From: Brevibacillus ruminantium
Lineage (GTDB): Bacteria; Bacillota; Bacilli; Brevibacillales; Brevibacillaceae
Assembly: GCF_023746555.1 (NCBI RefSeq)
Contig: NZ_CP098755.1
Coordinates: 2,863,001 to 2,927,000, forward strand
Length of the DNA stretch: 64,000 nucleotides
Reading direction: 5' to 3'
Of this stretch, positions 42,918 to 50,971 are shown one piece after another (within the stretch, counting starts at the first letter, position 1; every line of letters starts with the position of its first letter). The notes under the pieces are model-generated. The model ran no database searches. It was not told the origin of the DNA and saw only the letters and a list, made by a program, of their open reading frames with translations. The translations under genes and the position numbers were made by a program.

Positions 42918-44279
42918 CTAATCAAAAATACTCAAATCCCCGGCATATTCAGTCAGCCGGCCATTTTCCATGATCCCCATCTTTTCCAACCAGCGTTCAA
43001 ACTCACGCAAAGGCCGCAGTCCGAGGATTTCCCGCAGACTGGCATCATCGTGATAGCTGGTGTCCTGATAGCTGAGCATGACATCATCTCCGCCGGGCAC
43101 TCCCATGTAAAAATTTGCGCCGGCCAAAGCCGTCAGCATCCCCGCGATTTCTTGATCATTCTGATCGGCGTGCATATGATTGGTATACGTCGGAGCGATG
43201 CCCATCGGCAAACCATGCAGTTTTCCCATGAACAGGTCTTCGAGATCGGCGCGGATCATTTGCCTTCCGTCATATAGCGTCTCCGGTCCGATAAAACCGG
43301 ACACATTATTCACCATAAACGGCTTCCAATGCCTGCAAAACCCGTAGGTCCTGGCTTCCAATGTCTGCATGTCTACAGCTTCATGAGATTCCAGCGATAC
43401 CTCAGAGCCCTGGCCAGTCTCGAAATACATGACGTTGGGACCGGCAGCGGTACCCTGGCTCAGCATCAACCCCATCCCCTCATCCAATATCTCTTTGGAC
43501 ACACCAAAAGCCTCATTTGCTTTTTGTGTTCCGGCGAGGCTTTGGAACATCAATGCGACAGGAGCGCCGTTTCGCAGCGCCTGCATCTGTGTCGTGATAT
43601 GGGCCAGCACACAGTTTTGGGTCGGGATTTGCCAGCGCTGCATCAGCTCATGACTCATGACAAGCAGCTTGGTTACACTTTCAACAGAATCATTGTTCGG
43701 ATTGATTCCGATTACCGCGTCCCCGGAACCATATGACAGTCCTTCCTTGATGGAAGCCAGGATGCCTTCCGGATCATCAATCGGGTGATTAGGCTGACAG
43801 CGAAAAGCAAGTCTTCCCGGTTCGCCGATCAGTGTATTGCAATACGCCTGGTGTCTGATCTTTTGAGACGCCATCACCAGATCGATGCTCGACATCAGCT
43901 TTGCCACTGCAGAAATCATTTCGCTGGTCAGCCCCCGACCAAGTCTCGTCAATTCGGGCATTCCCGCCTTGCGTGACAGGATGTAATCGCGCAGCTCGCC
44001 AACAGTCCAATCTTTGATCTCTTTGTAGATAAACGTATTGAGGTCATCGTAGATGATTCGCGTTACCTCATCCTGTTCATACGGAATGACCGGATTTTCA
44101 TAGATGTCCGCCAGCTTCATTTCACTGAGGACGACCTTGGCCGCCATTCTCTCCAACGCTGATTCGGCACCCAATCGGCTCATCCGATCCCCAGATTTTT
44201 CTTCACTAGCCTTTGCCAGCACTTCTCTGATTGACGAGAACTGGTAATGCTGCTTTCGGATCACACATGACAATTTCAT
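42918..44279 (-). CDS. eutB: Ethanolamine ammonia-lyase large subunit
   Basis: The 453-residue catalytic barrel subunit of adenosylcobalamin-dependent ethanolamine ammonia-lyase. Recognisable stretches are AGMPELTRLGRGLTSEM, GINPNNDSVESV and CFRCQPN-type substrate segments (here AFRCQPNHPIDDPE). The frame opens at 44306, but GGGAGG stands 7 nt before the ATG at 44279. A terminator-like hairpin lies in the leader between the response regulator gene and eutB. Confidence 0.95.
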   Translation of the reverse strand: MKLSCVIRKQHYQFSSIREVLAKASEEKSGDRMSRLGAESALERMAAKVVLSEMKLADIYENPVIPYEQDEVTRIIYDDLNTFIYKEIKDWTVGELRDYILSRKAGMPELTRLGRGLTSEMISAVAKLMSSIDLVMASQKIRHQAYCNTLIGEPGRLAFRCQPNHPIDDPEGILASIKEGLSYGSGDAVIGINPNNDSVESVTKLLVMSHELMQRWQIPTQNCVLAHITTQMQALRNGAPVALMFQSLAGTQKANEAFGVSKEILDEGMGLMLSQGTAAGPNVMYFETGQGSEVSLESHEAVDMQTLEARTYGFCRHWKPFMVNNVSGFIGPETLYDGRQMIRADLEDLFMGKLHGLPMGIAPTYTNHMHADQNDQEIAGMLTALAGANFYMGVPGGDDVMLSYQDTSYHDDASLREILGLRPLREFERWLEKMGIMENGRLTEYAGDLSIFD

Positions 44280-44332
44280 CGCAAAGCCTCCCATCCTGAG
44301 TGACAAGGAACCCGTTTTTCGTGGATTATTGC

Positions 44333-44388
44333 AAAAAAGAAGACGCCTCGAATCAGGACAACCCAGAGTCGTCCCATTTCAAAGCGTC
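44333..44388 (-). promoter_or_regulatory. Terminator/attenuator hairpin before eutB
   Basis: On the minus strand GACGC (44388-44384) pairs with GCGTC (44346-44342) around an inner GGACGAC/GTTGTCC hairpin (44374-44356), followed by TTCTTTTTT. A separate small AAAGCG/CGCTTT hairpin overlaps the 5' arm. It may end the regulator transcript or act as an attenuator for eutBC. Confidence 0.6.
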
Positions 44389-44412
44389 ATCGCTTTTTCC
44401 GCTATATTTACT

Positions 44413-44820
44413 TTAGATCAAAGGGGAGACGGTGTTGAACTCCGCCTCTCTGTGACGATTGATGACCCGCTCCACGGCCGGGAGCAATTCCTCTTCCGAT
44501 ACCGGTTTGACCAGATAGGCACAGACGCCTGCACACTCTGCTTCCGCGATCATTTCCCCTGCGCTGTAGGCTGTTAAGAGCAAAACAGCTGAATTCGAAG
44601 TATTTCGAATGATCCTCGATGCTTTCAAACCGTCCATCACCGGCATTTTTACATCCATAATGATGAGATTGGGCTTCCACTTTTGCGTCAATTCAATCGC
44701 TTCTTTACCGTTTTTGCCTTCCGCCACAACGTCGTATCCTTCTTCCTGCAGCATTTCCCGGATATCCATCCGGGTGATCGGCTCATCGTCGATGACCAGT
44801 ATTTTGTAGCGCTGACGCAA
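44413..44820 (-). CDS. Stand-alone receiver-domain response regulator
   Basis: A 135-residue receiver domain: acidic pair IDDEP, phospho-acceptor Asp in IIMDVKMP, Thr/Tyr switch in LLTAYS and Lys in LVKPVS. TTG at 44820 follows AGGGGGAGGAG and gives a compact domain; the upstream frame to 44907 has no support. EutV of other Firmicutes has the same receiver followed by an RNA-binding ANTAR domain, which is absent here (stop 17 residues after the domain). No kinase gene is adjacent. Role in eut control is inferred. Confidence 0.82.
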   Translation of the reverse strand: MRQRYKILVIDDEPITRMDIREMLQEEGYDVVAEGKNGKEAIELTQKWKPNLIIMDVKMPVMDGLKASRIIRNTSNSAVLLLTAYSAGEMIAEAECAGVCAYLVKPVSEEELLPAVERVINRHREAEFNTVSPLI

Positions 44821-44944
44821 TTCTCCTCCCCCTTTATCTGAGATGGAAGGTACATTCCTGCTCCACATCGATCGGATCACTTCCATTATACAGATAATTC
44901 TGATCATTCGCCAGTAGTATGATTTGGTTTACGATCGAAGTAAA

Positions 44945-45318
44945 TCATGTACGGCCTGCACCTTTCTTTTGCATCCGCGCTTCAATTGCCTGGTCCACCG
45001 TAACCGAAACAAACCGGGTTTTTGTATGCGGAAGAGACTGAGCAATCAAATCCAGATCAGCATGAATCGCCGTAACAATCGTAACAAATCCGCCGCCCGT
45101 AGTTGCATCCCTGCCGTGATTACTTTAGGATCGAAGCGAATCAGGTACGAAGAGTTGGATGGACAGATGTCCAGGATGCCAGGTATCTGCCGCTTTCTCA
45201 GTTTAGAGGTGATCGCCAGCGATTTGAAGTTGCTCTCTTCGCTCATATCCCGGGAGATTTCTGCAAATATGTATTCATCTCTGCCAAAATCAAAGCGGGT
45301 CTCCGGCAGCATGAACAT
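44945..45318 (-). pseudogene. pxpB'-'pxpC fusion remnant
   Basis: The first about 65 codons match the N-terminus of PxpB at 49335-50222 (SLESNFK/SEESNFK, GI(V/L)DICPSN). After IRFDPKV the homology switches frame to the C-terminus of PxpC: RDATTGGGFVTIVTAI through FVSVTVDQAIEAR, with TGA at 44945. So an internal deletion removed most of both genes and left a frameshift; the surviving ORF stops at 45046. It keeps its own AGGGGG site and follows the activator by 14 nt. A relic of a second oxoprolinase-like set. Confidence 0.85.
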
Positions 45319-45332
45319 AGGCTGTTCCCCCT

Positions 45333-47069
45333 TTAGAAAAGAAGTTTGTGCATCCTCCTGCTCAGCGTAGCCGGGCTGACCCCCAGAATCTCGGCTGCTT
45401 TTGCGGCAGTTCCATATTTTTGCAGGGCCAGACTGATCAACTGCTCTTCGACTTTCTCAACCGCTTCCTTCAACGGCATAATCTCCCGGATGATTGGCAT
45501 GTTATCGATGCTTTGCTGTCTCTCGCCGTATAATTGGGCCAATACAACACGAGCCCCGATATACTCCCCTCTCGTCGTCACCACGAGTCTTTCGATCAAG
45601 TTTTGCAATTCTCTCACGTTCCCGGGCCAGTGATACCCCTCCAGGACATGGAACGCCTCTTTGGTGAGGGTTTTGTCCAGCTTGTACATCCGGTTGTACA
45701 CCTGCAAAAAATGAACCGTTAGTGGAATAATATCGAGCACTCTTTGGCGCAGCGGCGGGATCTGGATCGGGATGACATTCAGGCGATAATACAGGTCCTC
45801 GCGAAATAACTGTTTGCGAACCAGTTCATGAATATTTTGGTTGGTCGCAGCGATGACCCGAACGTCCACAGAAATCGTTCGAGTACCACCCACGCGCATA
45901 ATCTCCCGTTCTTGCAGGACCCTGAGCAGCTTGACTTGCATATTGTACGGAAGCTCTGTGACCTCGTCCAAAAAGATACTTCCCTTGTGAGCCAACTCAA
46001 ACAAGCCGGGCTTCCCCCTCTGATCGGCACCGGTAAAGGCTCCTTTTTCATAGCCAAAAAGTTCGCTTTCCATCAGCGTCTCCGGGATGGCTCCGCAATT
46101 AACGCGGATAAACGGCTCATTTCTTCGGTGACTGTATTCATGGATGGCTCGGGCAAAAACTTCCTTGCCTACGCCCGACTCACCCGACAAAAGCACGGTC
46201 GAATCAACCTTGGCAATATGCTTACATTCATCAACCAGGCGCTCCATGACATGCGAGCGAAAGATGAGCTTGCGCCGATCGCCTTTGTTCTGTGTCAAAA
46301 GCTGATCCAGCTCCTTTTTGTACTCGTTGGATTCCTTTCGAGCCAGCTCCAGCTCAGCACGCAGCTCATGTATGCCCGTAATATCCTCAGAGAGGATGAC
46401 TACCTTTTCGATTTTGTCGCCGTGAAAAACGGGCGTTGCGACTGACCATACTTTTCTGCCGCTCTTGGACTCCTGGATTAGTGATACACGCTTTTTCTGC
46501 GTGAGGCATAGTTCTGCCACATTGGGCGAAAACTGCCTCTCCTTTTCCATGTCATACAGATTTTTGCCGATCAACTGCTCCGCCTTTTCTTCCTGCCAAA
46601 AGCCTTTCAAAAAAAGGCCGGCCACGCGAATAATTGTGCCGTGCTGATCGACGACCGTAATTTGTTCGCTTGCGGAGGAGTAAACCGCTTTTAAATCCTC
46701 GTTAAACTGCTGCAACTGAAAACGATCCAGTCTGTTCTTCGTGTCTTTGGTCGTGGAATAGCCGGTAATCATCCCCTGTTCATTCACTCCCAGCACGACA
46801 GAGATATTGTGATAGAAAGAGATTTCTCCCTGCTCCGGCACTTTCACGATATCGACCCGATAGGCAATCCGGTGATCGAGATGCTCCTGCTGCTGAAGCT
46901 GTTTCAACACAGATTCCTTATCGACGTAACCGACGATTTCACCTAGCTCGTCACAGACGAAGAGCAGGTCTACCTTTTGTTCTTCCATTGACTGCAGGGC
47001 AAACAGCAAGGAACTGTCTTTCGGTATGGGGATGGAAACTGTTTGTAAAACATCCTTCCAGAACAGCAA
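45333..47069 (-). CDS. Sigma-54-dependent activator with CBS, PAS and HTH regions
   Basis: A 578-residue bacterial enhancer-binding protein. N-terminal CBS-like pair (about 1-110), PAS domain (about 120-235), linker helix, AAA+ domain with Walker A GESGVGKE (about 296-303), sigma-54 contact loop GAFTGA (about 343-348), IFLDE Walker B and an arginine-finger region, then a Fis-type HTH at the end (AAKAAEILGVSPATLSRRM). TTG at 47069 has GGAGGGG 5-6 nt upstream; the frame opens at 47087. The intact GAFTGA loop and the sigma-54 promoter at 57670-57684 make the upstream 10-kb gene set its probable target. Confidence 0.92.
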   Translation of the reverse strand: MLFWKDVLQTVSIPIPKDSSLLFALQSMEEQKVDLLFVCDELGEIVGYVDKESVLKQLQQQEHLDHRIAYRVDIVKVPEQGEISFYHNISVVLGVNEQGMITGYSTTKDTKNRLDRFQLQQFNEDLKAVYSSASEQITVVDQHGTIIRVAGLFLKGFWQEEKAEQLIGKNLYDMEKERQFSPNVAELCLTQKKRVSLIQESKSGRKVWSVATPVFHGDKIEKVVILSEDITGIHELRAELELARKESNEYKKELDQLLTQNKGDRRKLIFRSHVMERLVDECKHIAKVDSTVLLSGESGVGKEVFARAIHEYSHRRNEPFIRVNCGAIPETLMESELFGYEKGAFTGADQRGKPGLFELAHKGSIFLDEVTELPYNMQVKLLRVLQEREIMRVGGTRTISVDVRVIAATNQNIHELVRKQLFREDLYYRLNVIPIQIPPLRQRVLDIIPLTVHFLQVYNRMYKLDKTLTKEAFHVLEGYHWPGNVRELQNLIERLVVTTRGEYIGARVVLAQLYGERQQSIDNMPIIREIMPLKEAVEKVEEQLISLALQKYGTAAKAAEILGVSPATLSRRMHKLLF

Positions 47070-47151
47070 AGTTACCCCTCCGGACAATTATTTTGATTTA
47101 TTTTAACTTCCTGATATTTTATTTCTTTGTATCTTATCACAGTCCTTCTCT

Positions 47152-47187
47152 TCTTTCACTTTTGAAATGTGTTTCCAAATTGAAAGA
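47152..47187. promoter_or_regulatory. Two tandem enhancer-like elements before the activator gene
   Basis: TCTTTCA-CTTT-TGAAATG (47152-47169) is immediately followed by TGTTTCC-AAAT-TGAAAGA (47170-47187), each 7-N4-7. They match the elements upstream of the sigma-54 promoter at 57735-57773 and may be autoregulatory binding sites. Confidence 0.6.
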
Positions 47188-47194
47188 TAAGAAA

Positions 47195-47227
47195 ATGAAA
47201 AAGCTGATCGCGTGTTGCACGATCAGC
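47195..47227 (-). terminator. Terminator of the hydroxylase/oxoprolinase gene set
   Basis: GCTGATCG (47203-47210) and CGATCAGC (47220-47227), a perfect 8-bp stem; on the minus strand followed by a TTTTTCATTTTC tail. It closes the 10-kb set after pxpA. Confidence 0.85.
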
Positions 47228-47260
47228 GCCTCTTCCTCTTATTCAGAAATTCACATCCGA

Positions 47261-48028
47261 TCACGTCAGGATTTCCCGGACCGGCGTTACCGTAATGGAA
47301 GCCTGTTCGAAAGCGGAACGAATCTCTTTTACCAGCTCGACAGCTCCCGGTGTATCTCCATGGATGCAAATCGTATCGGCAAAGATGTGGGCATCTTCCC
47401 CGTCTGGTGTTCGCACACGTCCCTTTGTCACCATCCGGACGACTCGCTTCGCCATTTCCCCTTTGTCTGTGATGATGGGTCCCTTGCGCGTCATGACGAT
47501 GGAACCATCAGCTGTATGCTCCCGATCGGCATATACCTCCCGGGCGATGGGCATTCCCATTTTTCGCCCTGCTTCTTCAAATGCGGAACCATTCAATGCG
47601 AAGACGATCAGCTCATTTGACAGAGCGGATAACCCCTCCAGAATAGCGCAGGCGATTTGCTCATCCTCCATCGCCATCATGAACAAAGCCCCGTGAGGCT
47701 TACAGTGTTGCAGCTTTGTCCCTGACCAGGCTGCAAATTCGCGCAGCGCTCCAATTTGATACAGGATATAGTCGCGTATTTCATCGGGAGTGCACCGCAT
47801 ATGCCTTCGCCCAAAACCGAGCAAATCCGGAAATCCAGGATGCGCACCGATCCCGACGCCGTACGCTTTTGCCAACTCTACGGTTTTTCTCATGACATGG
47901 GGATCACCCGCGTGGAAGCCACATGCAATATTGGCAGAGGAGATGTATTGCATCATCTCTTCATCATTTCCCAATTGATAGAAGCCAAAGCTTTCCCCCA
48001 TATCGCAATTGAGGTCCACCTTGTACAA
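47261..48028 (-). CDS. pxpA: 5-oxoprolinase subunit A (LamB/YcsF family)
   Basis: A 255-residue LamB/YcsF TIM-barrel protein: DLNCDMGESFG at the start, ACGFHAGDP, GAHPGFPD and the C-terminal IHGDTP. In B. subtilis and E. coli PxpA works with PxpBC to open 5-oxoproline with ATP. TTG at 48028 follows GGAGGG and starts right at the family N-terminus (MYKVDLNCDMG); the frame opens at 48052. Last gene of the set. The real substrate may be another lactam. Confidence 0.93.
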   Translation of the reverse strand: MYKVDLNCDMGESFGFYQLGNDEEMMQYISSANIACGFHAGDPHVMRKTVELAKAYGVGIGAHPGFPDLLGFGRRHMRCTPDEIRDYILYQIGALREFAAWSGTKLQHCKPHGALFMMAMEDEQIACAILEGLSALSNELIVFALNGSAFEEAGRKMGMPIAREVYADREHTADGSIVMTRKGPIITDKGEMAKRVVRMVTKGRVRTPDGEDAHIFADTICIHGDTPGAVELVKEIRSAFEQASITVTPVREILT

Positions 48029-48088
48029 GCGAAATCCCTCCTTCCTTTGCAATTCATTCTCGTTTATCCCAGGACTGGTTTCGCTTGC

Positions 48089-48343
48089 TCAGGAAGCTTG
48101 ATTTTTTACGAGTACAAGCTCTTGCCCGGCATCGACGATAGATTCGTTATCTACCATGAATTGCTCGATGATGATATCTTCTTCCGCCTTGATTTCATAG
48201 AAGTTTTTCATAACCTCGATCAACCCGAGGACTTGACCCGCTTTGATCACGTCTCCTTCTTGGGCGTAAGCAGGCAATTCGGGACTTGGCTTTCGGTAAA
48301 AGACTCCCGGAAGTGGAGAAAGAATCGCTTTTCTCTCGCTCAT
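48089..48343 (-). CDS. Biotin/lipoyl carrier-domain protein (AccB-like)
   Basis: An 84-residue single biotinyl-lipoyl domain: PLPGVFYRKP at the start and the modified-lysine hairpin IEVMKNFYEI (Lys46), where AccB usually has EAMK(M/L). ATG at 48343 follows GAGGAGG. AccB-like carriers often accompany pxpABC genes, usually with a biotin carboxylase; no carboxylase gene is present here, so the carrier may be served by the housekeeping AccC or have another role. Confidence 0.86.
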   Translation of the reverse strand: MSERKAILSPLPGVFYRKPSPELPAYAQEGDVIKAGQVLGLIEVMKNFYEIKAEEDIIIEQFMVDNESIVDAGQELVLVKNQAS

Positions 48344-48367
48344 CGTCGTCCTCCTCAATCAAATGGA

Positions 48368-49342
48368 TTACATGGCCATGTTGTCTGCTATTTGTTGCAG
48401 CTGCTGCTTTAACTGCTGCCTGGCTTCCAGTGCTTCCGACAGGGATACAGCCCGAAAGCGGACTTTTTCATTCGTTTTGATCTGCGCCATCCGATTTAAA
48501 TCAGTACTAATCACAGTGGCAATCGTAGCATAACCGCCACCCGTTACTGCATCATGTAAAAGAACAATCGGCTCTACACCATCTGGCACTTGAATGGAAC
48601 CGATCGGATAGCCCAGGTCGGTCACATTGGACGGGTTGCTTCCCGCTCCAAAGGGCTGCTCTCGATCGACAAACTTCAAGCGCTCCCCTTTATGCCGATA
48701 CCCAATCCGGTTTGCCTCCGGCGTGACTGTCCATTCACTCTCCAGAAAAGTGGACAGGCTTTCCTCTGTCAACCGATAACTGCAAAGGCCAACGACCACG
48801 CGAATTTCATGGGTCTTTTCGTAGATGGGGATCAGAGCGGGATCGATTTTTGTTCCAACCGGCACATCTTTTTGCTTCATCTCCCCTACCGCCAATACGT
48901 CACCCTCAGCCAGCGCTCTGCCTTGATACCCGCCGATGCCGATCAAGGTGTAAGTGGATCGCGAATTCATCACGACCGGGACATCGATGCCGCCCTCAAC
49001 GGCGAGGTAGGTTCTTGCCCCTGATTGAACAAAGTCAAAGGTCAGCGTATCGCCTTCCTGAACCTGCAGGGTCTCCCACATCGGCACTGCCTGGCCGTTT
49101 ATTTTCGGGGGGATGTTGCCTCCTGTCAGGCTGATCTTCATCGCTTTTTCAAACTGGAGGGCTGGTCCCATGTAAGTAATCTCCAGTACAGCGGCATTTG
49201 GTTGATTGCCTGCCAGCAAATTAGCCACGGTAAAGGAAAATTTGTCCATCGCTCCTGACGGCGGCATGCCGATTTCATACATGCCGACACGCCCCTGATC
49301 CTGGACGGTTGTTTGCAAGCCTGGCTTGATCACCTTAATCAT
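48368..49342 (-). CDS. pxpC: 5-oxoprolinase subunit C (KipA family)
   Basis: A 324-residue biotin-dependent carboxyltransferase/allophanate-hydrolase-subunit-2-like protein: GLQTTVQDQGRVG at the N-terminus, PPSGAMD, and TGGGYATIATVISTDL near the C-terminus. It overlaps the pxpB stop by 8 nt and forms the PxpBC complex that phosphorylates or activates the lactam for PxpA. Confidence 0.93.
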   Translation of the reverse strand: MIKVIKPGLQTTVQDQGRVGMYEIGMPPSGAMDKFSFTVANLLAGNQPNAAVLEITYMGPALQFEKAMKISLTGGNIPPKINGQAVPMWETLQVQEGDTLTFDFVQSGARTYLAVEGGIDVPVVMNSRSTYTLIGIGGYQGRALAEGDVLAVGEMKQKDVPVGTKIDPALIPIYEKTHEIRVVVGLCSYRLTEESLSTFLESEWTVTPEANRIGYRHKGERLKFVDREQPFGAGSNPSNVTDLGYPIGSIQVPDGVEPIVLLHDAVTGGGYATIATVISTDLNRMAQIKTNEKVRFRAVSLSEALEARQQLKQQLQQIADNMAM

Positions 49343-50222
49343 GGTACAACCTCCTCAGCACCATCTCCGAGAACGAATCGGGGTCTTCCAATACTTCCTT
49401 GGGCGTAAAAGAGAAATCCTTTTTCCGGTAGACGAAGGTTCCGTCCTCTACCTGCCTGCGGATCTCATCGTATTCGTCGCGAGTCACGCTACGGTAGCGG
49501 AAGATATCCCCCTGCTTCGGAAACACGATGGAGTCCTGAAAATCGGGAAGCGTCTGCTCCTTCTGGTAGATGGGTGCCGGTGCGATTCCGTACATCTGGT
49601 AACCACCTGCCCCCTGAACGGGATAAATGACGGCAAAAGCACCTCCGAAGCCGAAAGTTCGCTCTGGCGTAAAGGTCCGGGGACGAACGTATTTGGGTAC
49701 TTCAATTTGCTTTTCACGGGCGACCATCTGGAAGCACCAGGGCAACCCGGGGACAAAGCCAATCATCGAGACGAGAAAAGGCGAACTGGTGATCGCGTCG
49801 ATAAAAGCTTCTTTGCTCTCATAACCATTGACGCGGGCGGAATATTCCAAATCGGTCGATCCCGGGTCCTGATGCCGATCTCGAAAGCGCATGACCGCTT
49901 CATGCGTCCAGGGGTCCTCAAAGAGCACCGGCACATCAACCAGTCGTGACGAAATCGTAATCTGATCAAGCCCCGCCACCTGCTGCTCGATCTCCTGGAG
50001 CACCTGGATCAGCTCATCCGGATGAAGTACTTCCGGATCAATCCGCACCATATAGGAAGCATTGGAAGGACAGATATCCACAATTCCCGGAAGGTTTCGC
50101 TCCTTTAATTCCCGGGTGATGGCCATTCCTTTAAAATTGGACTCCAGGCTCATCTCTTCAGAAAGCTGGACGAAGACAAATTCATCTCCTCCGTATTCAT
50201 AACGCACCTGCGTGTGAATCAT
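49335..50222 (-). CDS. pxpB: 5-oxoprolinase subunit B (KipI family)
   Basis: A 295-residue KipI/allophanate-hydrolase-subunit-1-like protein: GIVDICPSNASYMVRIDP, FVPGLPWCF and the cyclophilin-like C-terminal domain with TFGFGGAFAVIYPVQGAGGYQMYG. ATG at 50222 follows GGAGGTGAGAAGG. It lies 36 nt after mocA. B. subtilis KipI also inhibits a sporulation kinase, but the PxpABC context favours lactam metabolism. Confidence 0.93.
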   Translation of the reverse strand: MIHTQVRYEYGGDEFVFVQLSEEMSLESNFKGMAITRELKERNLPGIVDICPSNASYMVRIDPEVLHPDELIQVLQEIEQQVAGLDQITISSRLVDVPVLFEDPWTHEAVMRFRDRHQDPGSTDLEYSARVNGYESKEAFIDAITSSPFLVSMIGFVPGLPWCFQMVAREKQIEVPKYVRPRTFTPERTFGFGGAFAVIYPVQGAGGYQMYGIAPAPIYQKEQTLPDFQDSIVFPKQGDIFRYRSVTRDEYDEIRRQVEDGTFVYRKKDFSFTPKEVLEDPDSFSEMVLRRLYHD

Positions 50223-50258
50223 TTCCTTCTCACCTCCGAGACTCTTAACCTCACCGGT

Positions 50259-50954
50259 TTACCGGGATTCGGCCAAGCGAATGGCCCGTTCATATGCCTC
50301 TGGCGTATCGATGTCGGTACAGATGCCCGGGTCTTGGACGGTTACAGACATGCGGAGAACGTCGCGCATGCCGCCTCCTCCGCGATCCCCGGCTATCTGC
50401 TTGATCACATCCGCCTGAAGATTGCCCCAAAACACCGGATGACCCGATGTGTCTTGGTAACAGGGATGGATCAGAAAAGGTCTTCTGTCCTTTTGTGTTT
50501 GCTCCAGGCCACGTGCGATGATCTGGGAAATCGTGTTCTCCTGAATAAAAGGAAGGTCCGCGAGAAACACCATCGCTGCCGCTCCAAGCCATTCGGGTTT
50601 CCGATTTGCTTGCAACTGTGCTTCAACGGCTCCTTGCACAGAACTTTGTGCTTCCCTTTGCTCTATTCCCTCTATGACTTCTTGCAGTCCCTTCCGTAAA
50701 GAGGTGCCGAGTCCCTCCTTAAATTCAGGGTTCAGAAGCCATTGAAATCGCCTGTCATCGACGTAGATTTGTTCCTGGATCAGGTGGGCGTCATGACCGA
50801 TGACGGTATGAATCCTGGAAAAAGGGAAGCGCCTCACTTGCGAAATAACATGCTCCAGAAGCAGCTTCCCTGCCAGTGGGAGCAATTGTTTGGTGCGTCC
50901 CATCCGCGAAGCTGTGCCAGCTGCCAGAATGATCGCATCCAATCGGATTGTCAC
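50259..50954 (-). CDS. mocA: MocA-type molybdopterin nucleotidyltransferase
   Basis: A 231-residue NTP_transf_3 enzyme: LAAGTASRMGRTKQLLPL nucleotide-binding loop, FLADLPFI metal site, and HPVFWG. MocA adds CMP to the molybdenum cofactor to give the MCD form used by CoxL-type hydroxylases; its place between xdhC and the pxp genes fits. GTG at 50954 has GGGGGAG 5 nt upstream; the frame opens at 50969. Specificity for CTP is inferred from context. Confidence 0.88.
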   Translation of the reverse strand: MTIRLDAIILAAGTASRMGRTKQLLPLAGKLLLEHVISQVRRFPFSRIHTVIGHDAHLIQEQIYVDDRRFQWLLNPEFKEGLGTSLRKGLQEVIEGIEQREAQSSVQGAVEAQLQANRKPEWLGAAAMVFLADLPFIQENTISQIIARGLEQTQKDRRPFLIHPCYQDTSGHPVFWGNLQADVIKQIAGDRGGGGMRDVLRMSVTVQDPGICTDIDTPEAYERAIRLAESR

Positions 50955-50971
50955 CGTGACTCCCCCCACTT

